Shown here piece by piece: positions 63,617 to 64,000 of a DNA stretch of 64,000 nucleotides. A program made the position numbers and the translations under genes. Numbering within the stretch: position 1 is the first letter of the stretch; each line of letters begins with the position of its first letter. The notes beneath the pieces are model-generated. The model was given only the letters and a program-made list of their open reading frames with translations. It did no database searches and was not told where the DNA came from. This stretch comes from Devosia sp. 66-22 (GTDB lineage Bacteria; Pseudomonadota; Alphaproteobacteria; Rhizobiales; Devosiaceae). Location of the stretch: contig MKUZ01000017.1 of assembly GCA_001899065.1 (NCBI GenBank), positions 186,001 to 250,000 of the forward strand, given 5' to 3'.

Positions 63617-64000
63617 GTGAAGAAGACAGTACGGCGATCTCCGAAGGAGAGCGTGTGCGGTCAGGTGCGGGTTGCGAGGACGGAGATCATGAAACGCGGC
63701 CTGACGCGCGACCAGCGCGGACACTTCGTATCGCTCTACGACGCGGCGTTCCGCGCGCTCGTGAGAAAGGACTACGAGGAGCCCTATCTCACATTGCTTG
63801 AGATTACGCAGAAGCACAAAATCTCGGCCTCGACCATTCAGCAATGGATGCGGGCCGAATGCTGGGAGATGCGGCAACCCCACCGGATCGATCCCAATGA
63901 CCTTGTGGGCAGGATGCTCGGTCTGCTCGACGGGCAGATCGCCGACTTGGAGGCAGTCATGCAGAACGGCGCAACTGAAGTTGCAATGCTCTCGAAACTC
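63617..64000 (+). CDS. HTH protein, possibly terminase small-subunit-like (truncated by window edge)
   Basis: An open frame of 128 codons running off the window. The product is basic at the N-terminus (KKTVRRSPKESV) and contains a probable helix-turn-helix (LLEITQKHKISASTIQQWM) followed by AECWEMRQPHRID, an arrangement seen in phage terminase small subunits and related HTH proteins. Then comes a helical region (LLDGQIADLEAVMQNGATEV). The start is unclear: GTG 63617, GTG 63653 or ATG 63689 (ACGGAG upstream) are possible. GC content is below the window average, which fits a mobile element starting here. The family assignment is tentative. Confidence 0.6.
   Translation, partial: MKKTVRRSPKESVCGQVRVARTEIMKRGLTRDQRGHFVSLYDAAFRALVRKDYEEPYLTLLEITQKHKISASTIQQWMRAECWEMRQPHRIDPNDLVGRMLGLLDGQIADLEAVMQNGATEVAMLSKL

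Overview
The window is about 64 kb of GC-rich DNA, densely packed with genes on both strands. The gene content points to an alphaproteobacterium of the order Hyphomicrobiales. The markers are a MucR/Ros regulator, DUF2336, DUF1491, DUF3422 and DUF6456 proteins, a TIGR03808-type Tat beta-helix protein, a DUF1902 HicB, a ReAV-type asparaginase and a LigD/Ku pair. Devosiaceae is a plausible family, but that is inference. Most of the window reads as ordinary chromosome. The last 0.4 kb and the hicBA pair look like accessory DNA.

Layout. (1) 1-7272: a sugar-catabolism locus with a truncated Tat-exported ABC binding protein, a SIS-domain protein, an RpiR regulator, a BadF/BadG-type sugar kinase, a DUF5107 protein, a GH29 alpha-L-fucosidase and an SDR dehydrogenase. 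(2) 7335-8579: a DUF3422 membrane protein. (3) 8782-22397: a quinoprotein (PQQ) alcohol oxidation island. It holds a LuxR-type regulator, a PedF-like cytochrome c, a pentapeptide-repeat protein, a PQQ dehydrogenase, the PQQ-associated ABC genes, beta-propeller and cupredoxin-like protein, a NitT/TauT-type ABC importer, a LysR gene broken by one stop codon, and a second cytochrome c. The cytochrome and dehydrogenase promoter regions carry the same palindrome, TGACCC-N4-GGGTCA. (4) 22511-24590: three overlapping genes for a TolQ/ExbB-like channel, an ExbD-like protein with a YfaP/DUF2135-like domain, and an unknown membrane protein. (5) 24644-30838: a repair block of LigD, Ku, a BRCT/HTH/TPR protein, a hydrolase and ExoIII. 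(6) 30835-35359: a sugar ABC transporter whose binding-protein gene has an amber codon at the end of its signal peptide. (7) 35401-44989: small membrane/secreted proteins, asparaginase, hicBA, the Tat beta-helix protein, YbjQ, a HerA-like ATPase, a LOG-like protein, a receiver protein, Fe-SOD and oligopeptidase B. (8) 45120-50730: a complete mrpABCDEFG antiporter operon. (9) 50874-53146: MucR, a stand-alone DnaA domain IV-like protein, DUF6456, SufE and DUF5330. (10) 53509-63354: envelope and regulatory genes (histidine kinase, peptidoglycan-binding protein, DUF1491, DUF2336, lipoprotein, DUF1254/DUF1214, PBP1A, YcgN, AprI/Inh-like inhibitor). (11) 63617-end: a truncated HTH protein, possibly the edge of a mobile element.

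In the PQQ island, the dehydrogenase would oxidise alcohols in the periplasm and pass electrons to the PedF-like cytochrome. The regulator next door is a candidate for the shared palindrome. The ABC-2 permease and binding protein of this system lie in one operon and their probable ATPase lies at the end of the divergent operon.

Best candidates for something undescribed are: the three-gene ExbB/ExbD-like system; the PQQ dehydrogenase with rearranged metal ligands; the BRCT/HTH/TPR protein behind Ku; and a roughly 36-bp sequence block shared by the promoter regions of the DnaA-IV-like gene and the terminal HTH gene. No tRNA, rRNA, CRISPR array or insertion sequence was recognised.
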